Assembly (NCBI RefSeq): GCF_902497775.2
Contig: NZ_OZ024668.1
Coordinates: 207,726 to 271,725 of the forward strand
Source: Pseudomonas fluorescens
GTDB lineage: Bacteria; Pseudomonadota; Gammaproteobacteria; Pseudomonadales; Pseudomonadaceae
Direction of reading: 5' to 3'
Length of the DNA: 64,000 bases
Positions 54,009 to 64,000 of the stretch are shown here, in pieces. Each line of letters opens with the position of its first letter. The stretch's first letter is position 1. Under the pieces are notes generated by a model, which was not told the origin of the DNA, did not search any database, and saw nothing but the letters and a program-made list of their open reading frames with translations. Made by a program: the position numbers and the translations under genes.

Positions 54009-56330
54009 ATGACTCGATCTCGATCCCCCCGTACCGCTAAAAAACGCCCGTCTGGCCGCTCGCGTGCCTGGCTGGGCTGGGCCTTGAAGCTCAGCCTGGT
54101 CGGCCTTGTGCTGGTGGCGGGCTATGCCATTTACCTCGACGCCGTGGTCCAGGAGAAATTCTCCGGCAAGCGCTGGACCATCCCGGCCAAGGTGTATGCC
54201 CGGCCGCTGGAGCTGTTCGTCGGCCAGAAGCTGAGCAAGGCCGACTTCCTCATCGAACTCGATGCCCTCGGCTATCGCCGCGAAAGCGTCGCCAATGGCC
54301 CGGGTGCGGCCGCGGTCAACGGCAATACCGTCGATCTGAACACCCGCGGCTTCCAGTTCTATGAAGGCATGGAAACGGCGCAAGCAGTGCGCGTGCGTTT
54401 CTCTGGCGACTATGTAGCAGGCCTTAGCGGTGCCAACGGCTCGAAACTCGACGTGGTACGCCTCGAGCCGCTGCTGATCGGCGGCCTGTACCCGAAAAAC
54501 CTTGAAGACCGCATCCTGATCAAGATCGACCAGGTGCCACCGTACCTGCTGGAAACCCTGGTGGCCGTGGAAGACCGCGACTTCTATCACCACTTCGGCG
54601 TGTCGCCCAAGTCGATTGCCCGGGCCGTTTGGGTCAACACCTCGTCCGGTGCCATGCGCCAGGGCGGCAGTACCCTGACCCAGCAGTTGGTGAAGAACTT
54701 CTACCTGACCAACGAACGCAGTCTCAGCCGCAAGCTCAATGAAGCAATGATGGCCTTGCTGCTCGAGCTGCATTACGACAAGCGCGAAATCCTTGAGGCC
54801 TACCTCAACGAGGTGTTCGTCGGCCAGGACGGTCAGCGTGCGGTGCACGGCTTCGGCCTGGCCAGCCAGTTCTTCTTCAGCCAGCCGCTGTCGGAGCTCA
54901 AGCTGCACCAGATCGCCTTGCTGGTCGGGATGGTCAAGGGGCCTTCCTACTACAACCCGCGGCGTTACCCGGAGCGGGCGACGATGCGGCGTAACCTGGT
55001 GCTCGACTTGCTGGCCGAGCAGGGCGTGGCGACCCCGGAAGCGGTGGAAGCGGCGAAGAAAATGCCGCTGGGCGTGACCAAGCGCGGCAGTCTGGCCGAT
55101 AGCTCCTACCCGGGCTTTCTCGACCTGGTCAAACGCCAGCTGCGCCAGGACTACCGTGACGAAGACTTGACCGAAGAAGGCCTGCGCATCTTTACCAGCT
55201 TCGACCCGATCCTGCAGATGAAATCCGAAGCGGCCATGGCCGAGACCTTCAAGCGCCTGGCCGGGCGCAAGGGCGCCGATGAAGTCGAGGCGGCAATGGT
55301 CGTGACCAACCCGGAGACCGGTGAAGTCCAGGCCCTGATCGGCAGCCGCCAGGCCGGTTTCGCCGGCTTCAACCGCGCAATCGATGCGGTGCGGCCGATC
55401 GGCTCGCTGGTCAAGCCGGCGGTATACCTGACCGCCCTGGAAAAACCGAGCAAATACACCCTGACCAGTTGGGTCCAGGATGAACCGTTTTCGGTCAAAG
55501 GCGCCGATGGCCAGGTGTGGAGGCCGCAGAACTACGACCGTCGTTCCCACGGCACCATTTATCTGTATCAGGGCCTGGCCAACTCCTACAACCTGTCGAC
55601 CGCCAAGCTCGGCCTGGAGCTGGGCGTGCCGAATGTGCTGAAAACCATCGGCCGACTGGGCGTGAACGTCGACTGGCCAGCCTTCCCGTCGATGATGCTC
55701 GGGGCGGGCGGGATGTCGCCGATGCAGGTCGCGACCATGTACCAGACCCTGGCCAACGGAGGCTTCAACACGCCGATGCGCGGTATCCGCAGCGTGCTGA
55801 CCGCCGAGGGCGAGCCGCTCAAGCGTTATCCGTTCCAGATCCAGCAGACCTTCGATCCGGGTGCCATTTATCTGGTGCAGAACGCCATGCAGCGGGTCAT
55901 GCGCGAAGGTACCGGGCGTTCGGTCTACAGTGTGCTGCCAAGCTCGTTGAACCTGGCGGGCAAGACTGGTACCAGTAACGACTCCCGTGACAGCTGGTTC
56001 GCAGGCTTCAGCCAGGACCTGCTGGCGGTGGTCTGGCTGGGCCGTGACGATAACGGTAAAACCCCGTTCACCGGTGCTACCGGCGCGTTGCAGGTCTGGA
56101 CCAGTTTCATGCGCAAGGCCGACCCGCTGCCGCTGGACATGCCGCTGCCCGACAACGTGGTGCAGGCCTGGATCGATCCGCATAGCGGCCAGGGCTCGGA
56201 CGCCAGTTGCCCGGGCGCCGTGCAGATGCCGTATATTCGCGGAAGTGAACCGCCGGCCGGGGCCGCCTGTGGCGGTGAGCCGGATCCTGCCGAGTCCGTC
56301 ATGGACTGGGTCAAGGGTTGGATGAATTAA
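54009..56330 (+). CDS. mrcB: Penicillin-binding protein 1B
   Basis: Class A PBP that polymerises and cross-links peptidoglycan. The 773-residue protein has a short basic cytoplasmic tail and a transmembrane anchor (ALKLSLVGLVLVAGYAIYL, about 25-43). A UB2H-like region follows, then the glycosyltransferase domain with Glu188 (VEDRDFYHHFG) and the transpeptidase domain with Ser466 in SLVK, SYN and KTGTSND. Upstream lies a near-leaderless promoter; the lipoprotein gene follows after 24 bases. Confidence 0.97.
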   Translation: MTRSRSPRTAKKRPSGRSRAWLGWALKLSLVGLVLVAGYAIYLDAVVQEKFSGKRWTIPAKVYARPLELFVGQKLSKADFLIELDALGYRRESVANGPGAAAVNGNTVDLNTRGFQFYEGMETAQAVRVRFSGDYVAGLSGANGSKLDVVRLEPLLIGGLYPKNLEDRILIKIDQVPPYLLETLVAVEDRDFYHHFGVSPKSIARAVWVNTSSGAMRQGGSTLTQQLVKNFYLTNERSLSRKLNEAMMALLLELHYDKREILEAYLNEVFVGQDGQRAVHGFGLASQFFFSQPLSELKLHQIALLVGMVKGPSYYNPRRYPERATMRRNLVLDLLAEQGVATPEAVEAAKKMPLGVTKRGSLADSSYPGFLDLVKRQLRQDYRDEDLTEEGLRIFTSFDPILQMKSEAAMAETFKRLAGRKGADEVEAAMVVTNPETGEVQALIGSRQAGFAGFNRAIDAVRPIGSLVKPAVYLTALEKPSKYTLTSWVQDEPFSVKGADGQVWRPQNYDRRSHGTIYLYQGLANSYNLSTAKLGLELGVPNVLKTIGRLGVNVDWPAFPSMMLGAGGMSPMQVATMYQTLANGGFNTPMRGIRSVLTAEGEPLKRYPFQIQQTFDPGAIYLVQNAMQRVMREGTGRSVYSVLPSSLNLAGKTGTSNDSRDSWFAGFSQDLLAVVWLGRDDNGKTPFTGATGALQVWTSFMRKADPLPLDMPLPDNVVQAWIDPHSGQGSDASCPGAVQMPYIRGSEPPAGAACGGEPDPAESVMDWVKGWMN

Positions 56331-56354
56331 GCGTTAGCCTAGAGAGGGTGTGCA

Positions 56355-57116
56355 GTGAACAAGTGGTGGTTTCCAGCCTTGACGGCGCTGGCTTTGCTCA
56401 ACGGCTGCGCCAGCAATCCGCGCGGCTCCATTCCCGTGGTCGATTCCAGTACCCGGGTCTCCAACAGCGAGCGGGTCACGGCCAACCGTGGCGCGCCGGC
56501 GCAGGTCAATAACGGTTCGCGTCAGGCCCAGGCCGTACCGCAGGACTCCGGGGTGATGGTCATGGTCCCGCCGGGGGCCGGTGCCTCTCCAATCCAGACT
56601 TTCCCGGCCGCCACCGGCGCCGCGCCGATCAGCACAGGGCCCATTACTCCGGGCCCGAGCAGCTCGGCGCCGTTCGACAGCAGTTCGACCAACGCCGGCA
56701 GCTACACCATGCCGAGCACCAGCGCCCCGAGTGCGCCCAGTGGCATTCCGCGCTCCAGCGCTGCCAGTGGCGGCCTCTCGGCTGACGAACAGCTCGATGG
56801 CCCGGTGCTGGCGCTGTTGACCACCGCCCAGCAACAGCAGAGCGGCGGCGACTACAACGGTGCTTCATCGAGCCTGGAACGTGCCCAGCGCATTGCCCCG
56901 CGTGAGCCGCAGGTGCTTTACCGTCTGGCCCAGGTACGCCTGGCCCAGGGCGACGCCGCGCAGTCCGAGCAACTGGCGCGCCGTGCGCTGACCTACGCCA
57001 ACGGTCGCCCCGACCTGCAGGCCGGGCTGTGGAACATCATTGCCCAGTCGCGCGAGAAGCAGGGCGACTCGGCCGGTGCAGCGCTGGCCCGGCAGAAAGC
57101 CCAGGTCAACCTGTAA
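56355..57116 (+). CDS. Outer-membrane TPR lipoprotein
   Basis: A 253-residue lipoprotein with signal peptide and lipobox LLNGC (Cys18). A long Ser/Pro/Ala-rich linker (about 25-150) follows, then about two TPR repeats (AQQQQSGGDYNGASSSLERAQRI, VLYRLAQVRLAQGDAAQSEQLARRAL). The start is a GTG after GAGAGGG. Placed between mrcB and the YqcC gene it could be a partner of PBP1b, as lipoprotein activators are in E. coli, but it is not an LpoB homologue by sequence I can see. That link is inference. Confidence 0.83.
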   Translation: MNKWWFPALTALALLNGCASNPRGSIPVVDSSTRVSNSERVTANRGAPAQVNNGSRQAQAVPQDSGVMVMVPPGAGASPIQTFPAATGAAPISTGPITPGPSSSAPFDSSSTNAGSYTMPSTSAPSAPSGIPRSSAASGGLSADEQLDGPVLALLTTAQQQQSGGDYNGASSSLERAQRIAPREPQVLYRLAQVRLAQGDAAQSEQLARRALTYANGRPDLQAGLWNIIAQSREKQGDSAGAALARQKAQVNL

Positions 57117-57445
57117 TGGATCAACGCATCCTCGATATCGCCGATCACTTGCTGCTGATCGAGCGCGAACTGCACGTCCAGGGCTGGTGGAGCGAAGAGC
57201 CGCCCAGCCCCGAGGCGCTGGCCAGCACGGTGCCCTTTGCGGTCGATAGCATGAACTTCGATCAGTGGTTGCAGTGGATTTTCCTGCCGAAAATGAAAGT
57301 GATTCTCGAGAACGGCCTGGCACTGCCAAATGCCTCCGGGATTCTGGTCATGGCTGAAACGGTATACGTCGACCGCCCGGAGCAAAGCCGCGAGCTACGC
57401 AGGCTGCTAGCAGAGTTTGACCAATTGATCAGTCCTTCTGCCTGA
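57116..57445 (+). CDS. YqcC-like protein
   Basis: A 109-residue cytosolic protein of the YqcC family (DUF446): MDQRILDIADHLLLIERELHVQGWWSEEPPSPEALASTVPFAVDSMNFDQWLQWIFLPKM. Enterobacterial members sit next to the TruC pseudouridine synthase and bind no obvious cofactor; role unclear. The ATG shares its A with the upstream TAA, so it is coupled to the lipoprotein gene. A strong terminator follows. Confidence 0.87.
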   Translation: MDQRILDIADHLLLIERELHVQGWWSEEPPSPEALASTVPFAVDSMNFDQWLQWIFLPKMKVILENGLALPNASGILVMAETVYVDRPEQSRELRRLLAEFDQLISPSA

Positions 57446-57466
57446 ATTTCCCTCTTTTCACCCTTG

Positions 57467-57490
57467 GAGCCACAGATTGTGGCTCTTTTT
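57467..57490 (+). terminator. Terminator after YqcC gene
   Basis: The stem GAGCCACA-GAT-TGTGGCTC is followed by TTTTTG. It ends the mrcB-lipoprotein-yqcC transcript. Confidence 0.9.
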
Positions 57491-57867
57491 GTTTGTATTG
57501 TTTGTTTTTCTGCTGCTGTCGCTGGTATTAGTGGTGGCTGTGGATCGTCCTTGCGCGAAATTGGCAATAATTTTTCTTGACTTGCGCGCGCCGAAAAAGA
57601 AGAATCCAGATTCCGCTGTAGAGGGACTGCCAGAAGCAGACCCGCTAAGCAGATCATGAGGCGCACACCCGCGCCGACCTGTTACACCCCGCAACGCGTT
57701 ACCTCGCGCTGGGTGGGAAAACCCCGCAACACTTTGGGGCGCTCCCAATACTTGCTCAGTCAGTGCTGACGTAGTCGGCGATTCCGTCGCTCATGCTCTG
57801 CTTGGCAGTAAACCTATTAAGACCCGTCCACCGTGGACGGTATTCTGGCGTTTTAGAGGTGAACAAC
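57491..57867 (+). promoter_or_regulatory. Long leader of ilvIHC
   Basis: 377 bases without a recognised gene. A TTGACT (57577) to AAGAAT (57600) pair with 17-base spacing is a possible promoter. A 37-codon open frame (57656-57769) starts with ATG but lacks a clear ribosome site and is not rich in Leu, Ile or Val. A perfect palindrome, CCGTCCA-CCG-TGGACGG (57824-57840), lies just before the ilvI start. No classical attenuator with T-run is present. Regulation by branched-chain amino acids (Lrp or other) is likely but not shown. Confidence 0.45.
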
Positions 57868-59592
57868 GTGGAGCTTTTATCTGGCGCTGAGATGGTCGTC
57901 CGCTTTTTGCGTGACGAAGGCGTTAAGCACATCTACGGGTACCCTGGTGGTGCTCTCCTTCATGTTTACGATGCCCTGTTCAAAGAACCGGAAGTAAGCC
58001 ACATCCTGGTTCGTCACGAGCAGGCAGCTACCCATATGGCGGACGGTTACGCCCGTGCCACCGGCAAGGCCGGTGTGGTACTGGTGACCTCTGGTCCAGG
58101 CGCAACCAATGCCATCACCGGTATTGCCACCGCGTACATGGACTCCATTCCGATGGTCATCCTCTCCGGTCAGGTGCCCAGCACCATGGTCGGCACCGAT
58201 GCCTTCCAGGAAACCGACATGATCGGTATTTCCCGGCCGATCGTGAAGCACAGCTTCATGATCAAACACGCCTCGGAAATCCCTGAAGTACTGAAAAAAG
58301 CTTTCTATCTGGCGCAATCCGGTCGCCCGGGCCCGGTCGTGGTCGATATCCCGAAAGACATGACCAACCCTGCGGAAAAGTTCGAATACGTCTACCCCAA
58401 AAAGGTCAAGATGCGTTCCTACAGCCCGGCTGTTCGTGGTCACTCGGGGCAGATCCGCAAGGCTGCCGAGATGTTGCTGGCGGCCAAGCGTCCAGTGGTC
58501 TACGCCGGTGGCGGCGTCATCCTCGGTGGCGGCTCCGCGGCCCTGACTGAAGTTGCGCAGATGCTCAACCTGCCGGTCACCAACACCTTGATGGGCCTGG
58601 GCGGCTACCCGGGTACCGATCGCCAGTTCCTCGGCATGCTCGGCATGCACGGCAGCTACACCGCCAACCTGGCCATGCACCACGCCGACGTGATCTTCGC
58701 CGTCGGTGCGCGCTTCGACGACCGCGTGGTCAACGGCCCGGCCAAGTTCTGCCCGAACGCCAAGGTTATCCACATCGACATCGACCCGGCGTCGATCTCC
58801 AAGACCATCAAGGCCGACGTGCCGATTGTTGGCCCGGTTGAGAGCGTTCTGACCGAAATGGTCGCGACCTTGCGCGAAATCGGCGAGCAACCGGACAAGG
58901 CCGCGATGGACGCCTGGTGGAAGCAGATCGAAGAGTGGCGTGGCGATCGCGACATGTTCCCTTACGACAAGGGCGACGGCAGCGTGATCAAGCCGCAGAC
59001 CGTGATCGAGACCCTCTGCGAAGTGACCAAGGGCGATGCCTTCGTGACCTCCGACGTTGGTCAGCACCAGATGTTCGCGGCGCAGTACTACCGCTTCAAC
59101 AAACCCAACCGCTGGATCAACTCCGGTGGCCTGGGCACCATGGGCTTCGGCTTCCCGGCGGCCATGGGCGTCAAGCTGAACTTCCCGGACCAGGACGTTG
59201 CCTGCGTCACCGGTGAGGGCAGCATCCAGATGAACATTCAGGAGCTGTCGACCTGCCTGCAGTACGACCTGCCGGTGAAGATCGTCAACCTCAACAACGG
59301 CGTCCTGGGCATGGTCCGCCAATGGCAGGACATGGCCTACAACAGCCGTCACTCGCACTCCTACATGGAATCGCTGCCTGACTTCGTCAAGCTGGCCGAA
59401 GCCTATGGTCACGTGGGTATCCGCATCACCAGCCTGAAAGACCTCAAGCCCAAGCTCGAGGAAGCGTTCGCCATGAAAGACCGCCTGGTGTTCATCGACA
59501 TCCAGGTCGACAACAGTGAGCACGTCTACCCGATGCAGATCAAAGACGGCTCTATGCGCGACATGTGGCTGAGCAAGACGGAGCGTACCTAA
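57868..59592 (+). CDS. ilvI: Acetolactate synthase large subunit
   Basis: ThDP- and FAD-dependent first enzyme of valine/leucine and (with 2-ketobutyrate) isoleucine synthesis. The 574-residue protein has the catalytic Glu in [16 protein letters not shown], the FAD region [25 protein letters not shown] and the ThDP motif [15 protein letters not shown] (GEG replaces the more usual GDG). The GTG at 57868 ([11 protein letters not shown]) follows AGAGG; an in-frame ATG 25 codons upstream is less likely. ilvH follows directly. Confidence 0.96.
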   Translation: MELLSGAEMVVRFLRDEGVKHIYGYPGGALLHVYDALFKEPEVSHILVRHEQAATHMADGYARATGKAGVVLVTSGPGATNAITGIATAYMDSIPMVILSGQVPSTMVGTDAFQETDMIGISRPIVKHSFMIKHASEIPEVLKKAFYLAQSGRPGPVVVDIPKDMTNPAEKFEYVYPKKVKMRSYSPAVRGHSGQIRKAAEMLLAAKRPVVYAGGGVILGGGSAALTEVAQMLNLPVTNTLMGLGGYPGTDRQFLGMLGMHGSYTANLAMHHADVIFAVGARFDDRVVNGPAKFCPNAKVIHIDIDPASISKTIKADVPIVGPVESVLTEMVATLREIGEQPDKAAMDAWWKQIEEWRGDRDMFPYDKGDGSVIKPQTVIETLCEVTKGDAFVTSDVGQHQMFAAQYYRFNKPNRWINSGGLGTMGFGFPAAMGVKLNFPDQDVACVTGEGSIQMNIQELSTCLQYDLPVKIVNLNNGVLGMVRQWQDMAYNSRHSHSYMESLPDFVKLAEAYGHVGIRITSLKDLKPKLEEAFAMKDRLVFIDIQVDNSEHVYPMQIKDGSMRDMWLSKTERT

Positions 59593-59594
59593 TC

Positions 59595-61153
<1,559 letters not shown>

Positions 61154-61171
61154 TCTTGTCCTGATGCGATG

Positions 61172-61197
61172 AAAACGCGGCTTCGGCCGCGTTTTTT
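61172..61197 (+). terminator. Terminator after ilvC
   Basis: The stem AAAACGCGGC-TTCG-GCCGCGTTTT, with a UUCG tetraloop and Ts, ends the ilvIHC operon. Confidence 0.92.
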
Positions 61198-61299
61198 CGT
61201 TTAGGCGGTCAGCTTCTGGTATAAAGCTTCATCGTTTGTCGACGAACCCTCGTCGCAGACGTCTGTCGAAACTTTCCACACCGTTGCAAGGTAATGTCC

Positions 61300-62157
61300 A
61301 TGAGCGAACGTCCCGAAGAGCCGAACAAGGCCTCTGACGCCGAAAGCCTGCTACCGATCGATGAGCATGTTGAAGAAGGGCATGACGCCGAAGGACGCAA
61401 GGTTCGGCATCGCGGCATCTATCTGCTGCCCAACCTGTTCACCACTGCGAACCTGTTCGCCGGTTTCTATTCGATCATCAACTCCATGAGTGCCCAGGCG
61501 GCCCTCAGTGCGGGTGATCCACGCGAGGCGAGCAAGTATTTCGCCTTCGCCGCCATCGCCATTTTCGTCGCCATGGTCCTCGATGGACTGGACGGCCGCG
61601 TGGCACGTATGACCAACACCCAAAGCGCCTTCGGTGCCGAGTACGACTCGCTGTCGGACATGGTCGCCTTCGGTGTCGCCCCGGCATTGCTGGCCTTCGG
61701 CTGGGCCCTGGGTGACATGGGCAAGGTCGGCTGGATGGTCGCCTTCATCTATGTGGCTGGCGCCGCGCTGCGTCTGGCGCGCTTCAACACCCAGGTCGGC
61801 AAGGCCGACAAGCGTTACTTCATCGGCCTGGCCAGCCCGGCGGCGGCCGGTGTGGTAGCCGGTACCGTCTGGGCCTTCAGCGACTACGGCATCCAGGGTT
61901 CGAAGCTGTCGTTCCTGGTGGCGCTGCTGGTGGCCGCAGCTGGCATGCTGATGGTCAGCAACATCAAGTACAACAGCTTCAAGGAGCTGGATCTCAAGGG
62001 GCGCGTGCCGTTCGTAGCGATCCTCGCCGTGGTGCTGGTGTTCGCGGTAGTCTTCAGTGACCCGCCGCGCATCCTGCTGCTGGTGTTCCTCGGCTATGCG
62101 GCCTCCGGCCCTGTGCAATACCTGTTGCGCATGCGTCGACGCAAAAACATCGAGTGA
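61300..62157 (+). CDS. pssA: CDP-diacylglycerol-serine O-phosphatidyltransferase
   Basis: Makes phosphatidylserine, the precursor of phosphatidylethanolamine. The 285-residue membrane protein has the CDP-alcohol phosphotransferase motif DGLDGRVARMTNTQSAFGAEYDSLSD near residue 86, and about eight hydrophobic segments; this is the type II (integral) enzyme, unlike E. coli PssA. The second of two close ATGs (61300) has AAGG at proper spacing; the first would add MS. Confidence 0.94.
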   Translation: MSERPEEPNKASDAESLLPIDEHVEEGHDAEGRKVRHRGIYLLPNLFTTANLFAGFYSIINSMSAQAALSAGDPREASKYFAFAAIAIFVAMVLDGLDGRVARMTNTQSAFGAEYDSLSDMVAFGVAPALLAFGWALGDMGKVGWMVAFIYVAGAALRLARFNTQVGKADKRYFIGLASPAAAGVVAGTVWAFSDYGIQGSKLSFLVALLVAAAGMLMVSNIKYNSFKELDLKGRVPFVAILAVVLVFAVVFSDPPRILLLVFLGYAASGPVQYLLRMRRRKNIE

Positions 62158-62220
62158 TGTAATTTCGCTCGGGCTCCGTAGTCTACTGGTGCATCAGCCC
62201 TCCAGTTCTACGGAGCCATC

Positions 62221-63234
62221 ATGCTTATCAAGCTGTCCAAAGCCTCCGATTGCAAAGAATCGGATGTCACCCCCGAATCCATTTATGTCTCGCGTCGCGC
62301 CATGCTCGGCGGCTCGCTGGCTGCCCTTGCGGCAACTGCGCTGCCACGCTGGGCCAGTGCTGCCGATCCATCGCGCTATGCCGATGTCGAGGCGGGCAGG
62401 GCGCCTGGCTGGTTCAGCGAGAAGCTCGCCGCCACCCAGTGGCAGGCAGTAACGGCGCCGGGGGAGGCGACCACGCCGTTCAAGGATGCCACCCACTACA
62501 ACAACTTCTACGAGTTCGGCACCGACAAGGGCGATCCGGCGGCCAATGCCGGCAGCCTGAAAACCGAGCCGTGGACCGTGGTGGTTGATGGCGAGGTAGG
62601 CAAGCCCGGGCGCTATGCCCTGGAAGACTTCATGAAGCCCTATCAGCTGGAGGAGCGCATCTATCGCCTGCGCTGCGTGGAGGCCTGGTCGATGGTCATC
62701 CCCTGGTTGGGCTTTCCGATATCGGCGTTGCTCAAGCAAGTCGAGCCAACCTCCAAGGCGCGCTACATTCGCTTCGAAACCTTGCAGGACCCAAAAAGCA
62801 TGCCCGGCCAGCGTTCAAGCTTTGCCCTGATCGACTGGCCTTATATAGAAGGCTTGCGCCTGGATGAAGCGATGAATCCGCTGGCGATCCTCGCCGTCGG
62901 CATGTACGGGCGTGAACTGCCCAACCAGAATGGTGCGCCGTTGCGTCTGGTGGTGCCATGGAAGTACGGCTTCAAGAGCATCAAGTCGATCGTGCGCATC
63001 AGTCTGGTCGAAGAGCAGCCGCGCACCACCTGGCAGGCAATTGCCCCGGAAGAATATGGCTTCTACGCCAACGTGAACCCCGAGGTCGATCATCCGCGCT
63101 GGACCCAGGCCCGTGAGCGGCGCCTGCCCAGTGGCCTGTTCAGCCCCAATGTGCGGCCCACGCAGATGTTCAATGGCTATGCCGAAGAAGTGGCAGGGCT
63201 GTACAGCGGTCTCGACCTGAGGAAGAACTACTGA
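62221..63234 (+). CDS. msrP: Periplasmic Mo-dependent methionine sulfoxide reductase, catalytic subunit
   Basis: Reduces methionine sulfoxide in envelope proteins, taking electrons from MsrQ. The 337-residue protein has a twin-arginine signal ([24 protein letters not shown]), the molybdopterin fold of the sulfite-oxidase family and the Mo-ligand Cys152 in LRCVEAWSM. The C-terminal [10 protein letters not shown] is typical. Its stop overlaps the msrQ start (TGATG). Confidence 0.96.
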   Translation: MLIKLSKASDCKESDVTPESIYVSRRAMLGGSLAALAATALPRWASAADPSRYADVEAGRAPGWFSEKLAATQWQAVTAPGEATTPFKDATHYNNFYEFGTDKGDPAANAGSLKTEPWTVVVDGEVGKPGRYALEDFMKPYQLEERIYRLRCVEAWSMVIPWLGFPISALLKQVEPTSKARYIRFETLQDPKSMPGQRSSFALIDWPYIEGLRLDEAMNPLAILAVGMYGRELPNQNGAPLRLVVPWKYGFKSIKSIVRISLVEEQPRTTWQAIAPEEYGFYANVNPEVDHPRWTQARERRLPSGLFSPNVRPTQMFNGYAEEVAGLYSGLDLRKNY

Positions 63235-63854
63235 TGCGTTATCCACTGTTCAGGCTCGGCATCTTCATCCTGGCCAGTATCTGGCCGCTGTGGTGGTTGT
63301 ATGAGGCAGCCATGGAGGCCCTTGGGCCGGATCCGGGCAAGATCCTGGTCGATCGCCTGGGGTTGGGGGCTTTGATCTTCCTGTTGATAACCTTGAGCAT
63401 GACGCCCTTGCAGCGCCTTACCGGTTGGGCGGGCTGGATCGTCTCGCGGCGCCAGCTGGGGTTGTGGTGCTTTGCTTATATAGTGCTGCACCTGAGTGCC
63501 TACATGTTCTTCGTGCTTGGCCTGGACTGGGGGCAGTTGGGGGTGGAACTGAGCAAGCGTCCCTACATCATTGTCGGCATGTTGGGGTTTGTTGGTTTGC
63601 TGACCTTGGCGGTGACGTCCAACCGCTACAGTCAGCGTCGCCTGGGCGCGCGCTGGAAAAAACTGCACAAGCTGGTGTATGTCATTCTTGGCTTGGGCCT
63701 TTTGCACTTTCTATGGGTAGTGCGCGCCGACCTTAAAGAATGGTCCATATATGCTGCTATTGGTTTGTTCCTGCTGGCCTTGCGCATTCCCGCGCTTGAG
63801 CGGCGAATTCCCCGGCTGGTAACGCGCAAAACACCGCCGTTGAAACAAAGTTGA
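63234..63854 (+). CDS. msrQ: Haem b membrane subunit of MsrPQ
   Basis: Inner-membrane cytochrome that passes quinol or flavin electrons to MsrP. The 206-residue protein has about six transmembrane helices and conserved haem-ligand His residues ([34 protein letters not shown]). It overlaps the msrP stop. No terminator is visible before the rRNA-type promoter that follows. Confidence 0.95.
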   Translation: MRYPLFRLGIFILASIWPLWWLYEAAMEALGPDPGKILVDRLGLGALIFLLITLSMTPLQRLTGWAGWIVSRRQLGLWCFAYIVLHLSAYMFFVLGLDWGQLGVELSKRPYIIVGMLGFVGLLTLAVTSNRYSQRRLGARWKKLHKLVYVILGLGLLHFLWVVRADLKEWSIYAAIGLFLLALRIPALERRIPRLVTRKTPPLKQS

Positions 63855-63863
63855 AATAAGTCC

Positions 63864-63891
63864 TTGACGCCCCTGCAGATGTGTCTATAAT
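63864..63891 (+). promoter_or_regulatory. Strong sigma-70 promoter, probably rrn P1
   Basis: TTGACG (63864-63869) and TATAAT (63886-63891) are 16 bases apart, followed by a GC-rich discriminator (tcgccccac). Transcription should begin near 63898. The strength and the following leader sequence fit a ribosomal RNA operon promoter of Pseudomonas. Confidence 0.75.
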
Positions 63892-63897
63892 TCGCCC

Positions 63898-64000
63898 CAC
63901 TTCCGGCGCAGTCGGAACTGAAAACTCCTTGAGTTTCAAAGAGTTAGCGGTTCCAGAGTCATCCGGAAGGGCTTCGATCGAAAGATCGACAGCGGTGAAA
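63898..64000 (+). other. Leader of a probable rRNA operon (cut by window end)
   Basis: About 100 bases of non-coding leader (AACTCCTTGAGTTTCAAAGAG palindromic stretch and a GGGCTTCGATCGAAAGATCGAC hairpin region) resemble Pseudomonas rrn leaders that precede 16S rRNA. The 16S gene itself is outside the window, so this is an inference from position, promoter and leader style. Confidence 0.6.

Noticed and set aside
57656..57769. 37-codon frame in the ilvI leader as a classical attenuation leader peptide
   Set aside because: It has no run of Leu, Ile or Val codons, no following terminator and no clear ribosome site. It is kept only as a note in the leader entry.
57793..57867. Upstream in-frame ATG extending IlvI by 25 residues
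   Set aside because: Acetolactate synthases of this group start at MELLSGAEM. The GTG at 57868 has AGAGG at good spacing, while the extension crosses a palindrome and looks non-coding.

Overview
This window is a GC-rich stretch of core chromosome from a fluorescent pseudomonad, most likely the Pseudomonas putida group. The evidence is gene content and order: dnaKJ-dapB-carAB-greA, the tRNA-fMet/rimP-nusA-infB-rbfA-truB-rpsO-pnp expression block, cbrXAB-crcZ-pcnB, dksA-gluQ and ilvIH-ilvC. Protein sequences match Pseudomonas members of these families closely, P. putida-type REP palindromes are present, and two Pseudomonas-specific regulatory RNAs can be recognised. I see no prophage, insertion sequence, CRISPR array, defence island or biosynthetic cluster. 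Nearly all of the sequence is ordinary housekeeping DNA, and the interest lies in the non-coding regulatory sequences.

Layout. 1-9 kb (+ strand): 3' end of dnaK, dnaJ, dapB, then carA-carB-greA for carbamoyl phosphate and transcript elongation, preceded by a probable attenuator. 8.7-15 kb: yhbY (-), then rlmE, ftsH, folP, glmM, tpiA and secG (+). 15.2-24.4 kb (+): tRNA-Leu(GAG), initiator tRNA and the translation/RNA-decay block rimP-nusA-infB-rbfA-truB-rpsO-pnp. 24.6-25.0 kb: a secreted BON-domain protein behind what looks like a sigma-54 promoter with an IHF site. 25-31.5 kb (-): a giant DUF748 envelope protein, a SAM methyltransferase, a thiolase and an MpaB-type oxygenase. 31.5-37.7 kb (-): acetyl-CoA synthetase, pgi, panC, panB and folK.

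37.7-46 kb (-): pcnB, the small RNA CrcZ, the CbrB response regulator, the CbrA transporter-kinase and the small CbrX protein. These form a self-contained carbon-catabolite control module: CbrA signals to CbrB, CbrB with RNA polymerase-sigma54 makes CrcZ, and CrcZ titrates Hfq/Crc. Next come gluQ and dksA. 46.2-51.4 kb: a PLP aminotransferase, sfsA, a small Rieske protein (-), and a haem ABC importer (hmuTUV-like) facing a PrrF iron-sparing small RNA (-). Both the importer and the sRNA have good Fur boxes, so this is a compact iron-response locus.

51.4-57.4 kb: a TfoX C-terminal-domain protein, a pentapeptide-repeat protein, a two-domain kinase/P-loop protein (-), then mrcB (PBP1b), a TPR lipoprotein and a YqcC-like protein (+). 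57.9-61.2 kb: ilvI-ilvH-ilvC for branched-chain amino acids, after a long leader. 61.3-63.9 kb: pssA and msrP-msrQ (periplasmic methionine sulfoxide repair). The window ends just inside the leader of what looks like a ribosomal RNA operon.
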